From: Roseobacter sp.
GTDB lineage: Bacteria > Pseudomonadota > Alphaproteobacteria > Rhodobacterales > Rhodobacteraceae
Direction of reading: 5' to 3'
DNA length: 64,000 bases
Assembly (NCBI GenBank): GCA_024636495.1
Contig: JAGXGZ010000056.1
Span: 1-64,000 of the forward strand
This document shows, piece after piece, positions 60,973 to 64,000 of the stretch. The notes below the pieces were generated by a model. That model ran no database searches and had not been told where the DNA came from. It saw only the letters and a list, made by a program, of their open reading frames with translations. Numbering within the stretch: the stretch's first letter is position 1; the number at the start of each line of letters is the position of its first letter. The translations under genes were made by a program, and so were the position numbers.

Positions 60973-63900
60973 ATGGCCCGCAGCGTATCACGCACGACGG
61001 GGGGCATCTTGTCGTATTTTGTCCGTCACAAGACGGCAGCGAACCTATTGCTGGTCATGCTTTTGGTGTGTGGCGCTGTCGCAGCCCCCAACATGCGGGC
61101 GCAGTTTTTCCCCGATGTGATCATCGACAGTGTCACCGTCTCGACCGTTTGGTCGGGGGCCGGTGCCGAAGACGTCGACAGCGCCATAGTTCAGGTGCTT
61201 GAGCCTGCTTTGTTGACAGTTGAAGGCGTTGAAGGGTCGTCGGCGGCATCGCGCGAAGGAAGTGGCACGGTCACGTTGGAGTTTGAACCGGGCTGGGACA
61301 TGGCGCGGGCGGCGACAGATGTGCAAACTGCGGTTGATGCGATTTCAACCTTGCCGGGAGACGCGGAAGACCCCGTTGTGCGCCGTGGAATTTGGCGCGA
61401 CAGGGTCACGGATGTGGTGATTACAGGGCCAATCAGCCCCGAACAGCTGGGACGGTTTGCGGATGAATTTGTCACCCGTTTGTTTGCGGTTGGTGTGACA
61501 CGCAGCACGATACAAGGCGTCGCCTCGCCTCAAACGCTGATCGAAGTGCCGTCAACCAAGTTGATCAGCTACGACATCTCTATGGCCGACATCGCGACTG
61601 CTATCGCCGCCGAGGTAGATGCCGATCCCGCTGGTGACGTGACGGGTGCGAATGCCCGCGTGCGCACCGGAACGGCCAAACGCAGCGCCGAAGAGATTTC
61701 CGGCATTGTGCTTCGCTCGAACCCGGATGGGTCGTCGCTGACTGTGGGGGATGTGGCCCGCGTGATCGAAAAGGGCACGGACCGTGAAGTTGGGTATTTT
61801 GTCGGCCAGAATCCAGCCATCTCCGTGCGGGTTGACCGCTCGGATGGGGGCGATGCGATCGGGATTCAAAACAGCGTCGAAGATGTCGCAGCCGACATGG
61901 CGGTGATGCTGCCCCGAGGTGTGGCGATTGAACTGATCCGCACAAGGGCCGCCGCAATCACCGGGCGGCTGGATCTGTTGATCGACAACGGCCTGATGGG
62001 GTTGGCTTTGGTGGTTGGCTTGCTGTTTTTATTTCTGAATGCGCGAACGGCGTTTTGGGTTGCCGCCGGTATTCCCGCGTCGATGGCTGCTGCGATTGCG
62101 CTGATGTATGCGGGTGGGATCACGATCAACATGATCTCGCTGTTCGGTTTGATCATTACTTTGGGCATTGTCGTGGATGACGCAATTGTGGTGGGGGAAC
62201 ACGCCGATTACCGGCACAAGGAACTTGGCGAAAGCCCGATGGTAGCGGCAGAGAATGCAGCACGGCGCATGGCGATGCCGGTCTTTGCTGCGACAATGAC
62301 CACGATCATTGCGTTTTTCGGGTTGCTGGCAGTCGGTGGTCGCTTTGGCAGTCTGATCGCGGATATCCCTTTGACTGTTATCGCAGTTCTGGCGGCGTCG
62401 TTGGTGGAATGTTTCTTGATCCTGCCCAACCACATGGCACATGCAATGGCCGCCGGGGCCAAGGAACATTGGTATGATCTGCCAAGTCGGGTGGCAAACA
62501 AAGGGTTCGTTTGGGCCCGCGAAACTGTGTTTCGCCCCTTTATGGCAGGCGTGATCAAGGCGCGGTATGTGGTGCTGGCCGGGGTTGTCGCGGTGCTGGC
62601 GTCCCAAGTGGCGCTGTTCATTCAGGGTGATGTGCAATGGCGGTTCTTCAACGCGCCCGAACAAGGGTCAGTTACGGGTAACTTTGCCATGGTCGAAGGT
62701 GCCAGCCGCGAAGATACGCTTGAGATGATGCGCGAGATGCAACGCGCGACGGAAGCCTTGGGTGCCGACTATGCAGAGCGCTACGGGGCCAACCCGATCG
62801 ATTATGTGATCGCTCAGATCGGGGCCAACGCGGGGCGCGGTCTGGAAGGATCTGACAGCAAGGATGCGGATCTTTTGGGCGGTATTTCGATCGAATTGAT
62901 TGATGCCGATCTGCGTCCCTATTCCAGCTTTGCGTTTGTGGCAGAACTGCAAGATGCGGTTGTGAACCATCCGCTGGCCGAGACAGTCAGTTTTCGCGGC
63001 TGGCGGTCTGGCCCGGGGGGGGACGCGCTGGATGTGCAGTTTTACGGGGCTGATACGGCTGTGTTGAAAGCCGCATCCGAAGACATGCAAGATGCGCTGC
63101 GTCAATTCCCCGAGGTCAGCGCGGTTCAGGACAATCTGGCTTATGATAAGGAAGAGGTCATTCTTGATCTGACGCCACAGGGTCAAGCGCTGGGGTTTAC
63201 CATTGACGCGCTGGGCCGTGTGTTGCGCAACCGTTTGGGTGGGATCGAGGCGGCAACCTATCCCGATGGTCCGCGCTCGGCCACGATTCAGGTCGAACTG
63301 CCCGAGGGCGAGCTGACAGCGGATTTTCTGGACCGAACACAGATGCGCACGCCGGGCGGGCAATACGTCCCACTCGCCGATATTGTCAGCGTTGAGCGGC
63401 GCACGGGGTTCAGCACGGTGCGGCGCGAAAACGGCATCAGGCTGATTTCCGTCACGGGTGACATCTCTGAGGATGATCCGGTACGCGCGACCGAGATTAC
63501 CACGGCTCTGCAAGAAGAAATCTTGCCCAAAATTGCATCAGAGCGTCAGGTCGAATTCCGTATTTCGGGGCTGAGCGAACAGGAAGACACTTTCTTGTCA
63601 GAGGCGCTGACCGGGCTCATTCTGGTGCTGACTGGGATTTATCTGGTGCTGGCTTGGGTGTTTGGCAGTTGGACGCGCCCCATGGTGGTAATGGCCGTGA
63701 TCCCCTTTGGGCTGGTCGGCGCGATCTATGGCCACGCGCTGTGGGATGTGCCGCTAAGTATGTTCACGGTCGTGGGACTGCTGGGGATGACGGGCATTAT
63801 CATCAACGATTCCATTGTCTTGGTGGGCACGATTGACGAATACGGAGAGACACGCGGTGTGATCCCTTCGATCATCGACGGCGCCTCTGACAGGTTGCGG

Positions 63901-64000
63901 CCGGTGATGCTGACCACGCTGACCACGGTTTTGGGGATGGCCCCGCTGCTTTACGAACAAAGCCAGCAAGCGCAATTTCTGAAACCAACCGTAATCACGC
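60973..64000 (+). CDS. RND efflux transporter permease subunit (partial, runs off the window)
   Basis: The reading frame is open from its ATG to the window end, giving at least 1,009 codons of an AcrB-type pump that normally has about 1,030 to 1,100. It begins MARSVSRTTGGILSYFVRHK, with the first membrane helix near residues 24-40 followed by the QFFPDV segment. The proton-relay acidic pair appears in helix 4 as GIVVDDAIVVGEH (about residues 396-408), and helix 10 carries GMTGIIINDSIVLVG where AcrB has its lysine. That difference is common in this non-AcrB branch. The substrate is unknown. The 3' end lies outside the window. Confidence 0.92.
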   Translation, partial: MARSVSRTTGGILSYFVRHKTAANLLLVMLLVCGAVAAPNMRAQFFPDVIIDSVTVSTVWSGAGAEDVDSAIVQVLEPALLTVEGVEGSSAASREGSGTVTLEFEPGWDMARAATDVQTAVDAISTLPGDAEDPVVRRGIWRDRVTDVVITGPISPEQLGRFADEFVTRLFAVGVTRSTIQGVASPQTLIEVPSTKLISYDISMADIATAIAAEVDADPAGDVTGANARVRTGTAKRSAEEISGIVLRSNPDGSSLTVGDVARVIEKGTDREVGYFVGQNPAISVRVDRSDGGDAIGIQNSVEDVAADMAVMLPRGVAIELIRTRAAAITGRLDLLIDNGLMGLALVVGLLFLFLNARTAFWVAAGIPASMAAAIALMYAGGITINMISLFGLIITLGIVVDDAIVVGEHADYRHKELGESPMVAAENAARRMAMPVFAATMTTIIAFFGLLAVGGRFGSLIADIPLTVIAVLAASLVECFLILPNHMAHAMAAGAKEHWYDLPSRVANKGFVWARETVFRPFMAGVIKARYVVLAGVVAVLASQVALFIQGDVQWRFFNAPEQGSVTGNFAMVEGASREDTLEMMREMQRATEALGADYAERYGANPIDYVIAQIGANAGRGLEGSDSKDADLLGGISIELIDADLRPYSSFAFVAELQDAVVNHPLAETVSFRGWRSGPGGDALDVQFYGADTAVLKAASEDMQDALRQFPEVSAVQDNLAYDKEEVILDLTPQGQALGFTIDALGRVLRNRLGGIEAATYPDGPRSATIQVELPEGELTADFLDRTQMRTPGGQYVPLADIVSVERRTGFSTVRRENGIRLISVTGDISEDDPVRATEITTALQEEILPKIASERQVEFRISGLSEQEDTFLSEALTGLILVLTGIYLVLAWVFGSWTRPMVVMAVIPFGLVGAIYGHALWDVPLSMFTVVGLLGMTGIIINDSIVLVGTIDEYGETRGVIPSIIDGASDRLRPVMLTTLTTVLGMAPLLYEQSQQAQFLKPTVIT

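Noticed and set aside
59518-64000. A specific named multidrug pump such as AcrAB or MexAB
   Set aside because: The pump lacks the AcrB-type lysine context in helix 10, no outer-membrane channel or local regulator is seen, and the pump gene is incomplete.

Overview
The window is one chromosomal segment of a marine Rhodobacterales (roseobacter-group) alphaproteobacterium. This is inferred from gene content and order: an Aap/Bzt-type amino acid ABC operon, an rpmH-rnpA-yidD block near yidC-MOSC-engB-argB, several TRAP transporters, plant-type glutamate-cysteine ligase, a CioAB-type cytochrome bd oxidase with a DUF2474 peptide, and a pyrB/dihydroorotase-like/plsY block. Coding density is high, stop/start overlaps of the ATGA type are frequent, and I see no insertion sequence, prophage, integrase or CRISPR array. 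No intergenic gap reaches 300 bases. The genus cannot be fixed from the sequence alone.

Layout. 1-4.5 kb: general L-amino-acid ABC transporter (aapJQMP) with an intercistronic hairpin. 4.5-13.1 kb (minus strand): phosphohistidine phosphatase, argB, engB, MOSC protein, yidC, an EAL protein with a decayed GGDEF domain, ttcA, yidD, rnpA and rpmH. 13.4-17.0 kb: TVP38 membrane protein, a lipoamide-dehydrogenase-like flavoprotein and a histidine kinase, then tRNA-Arg(ACG) and a DUF3047 protein.

18.0-29.8 kb is the most distinctive region. An RpiR-type regulator stands between two divergent TRAP systems. One (dctPQM, minus strand) follows the regulator in the same direction. The other (plus strand) lies in a compact series with an N-formylglutamate-amidohydrolase-like enzyme, a glutamine-synthetase-like gamma-glutamyl ligase, an aldehyde dehydrogenase and an iron-containing alcohol dehydrogenase. 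Together these could make a complete uptake and gamma-glutamylation route for an amino alcohol or related amine. The substrate is not evident.

29.9-36 kb: a DegP-like protease divergent from an OmpR/EnvZ-type two-component system, followed by the CioAB oxidase, its 36-residue accessory peptide and a strong terminator. 36-43 kb: quinone oxidoreductase, EamA exporter, CoxG-like protein, YadGH-type ABC exporter, an S49 peptidase, a 55-residue cysteine-rich membrane peptide, a Na+/Ca2+ antiporter and a pteridine-reductase-like SDR. 43-51 kb: uvrC, pgsA, moaD, moaE; then (minus) a coiled-coil membrane protein, a large OmpA/BON protein and ubiA; then rsmE and a small membrane protein. 51-57 kb: gshA, and on the minus strand a tight pyrB operon carrying two PH-like membrane proteins, two further membrane proteins, a dihydroorotase homologue lacking its metal ligands, plsY and a small conserved protein. 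57-64 kb: a family-4-like uracil-DNA glycosylase with only two cysteines, a LysE exporter, moaB, and an RND efflux adaptor and pump, the pump being cut by the window end.
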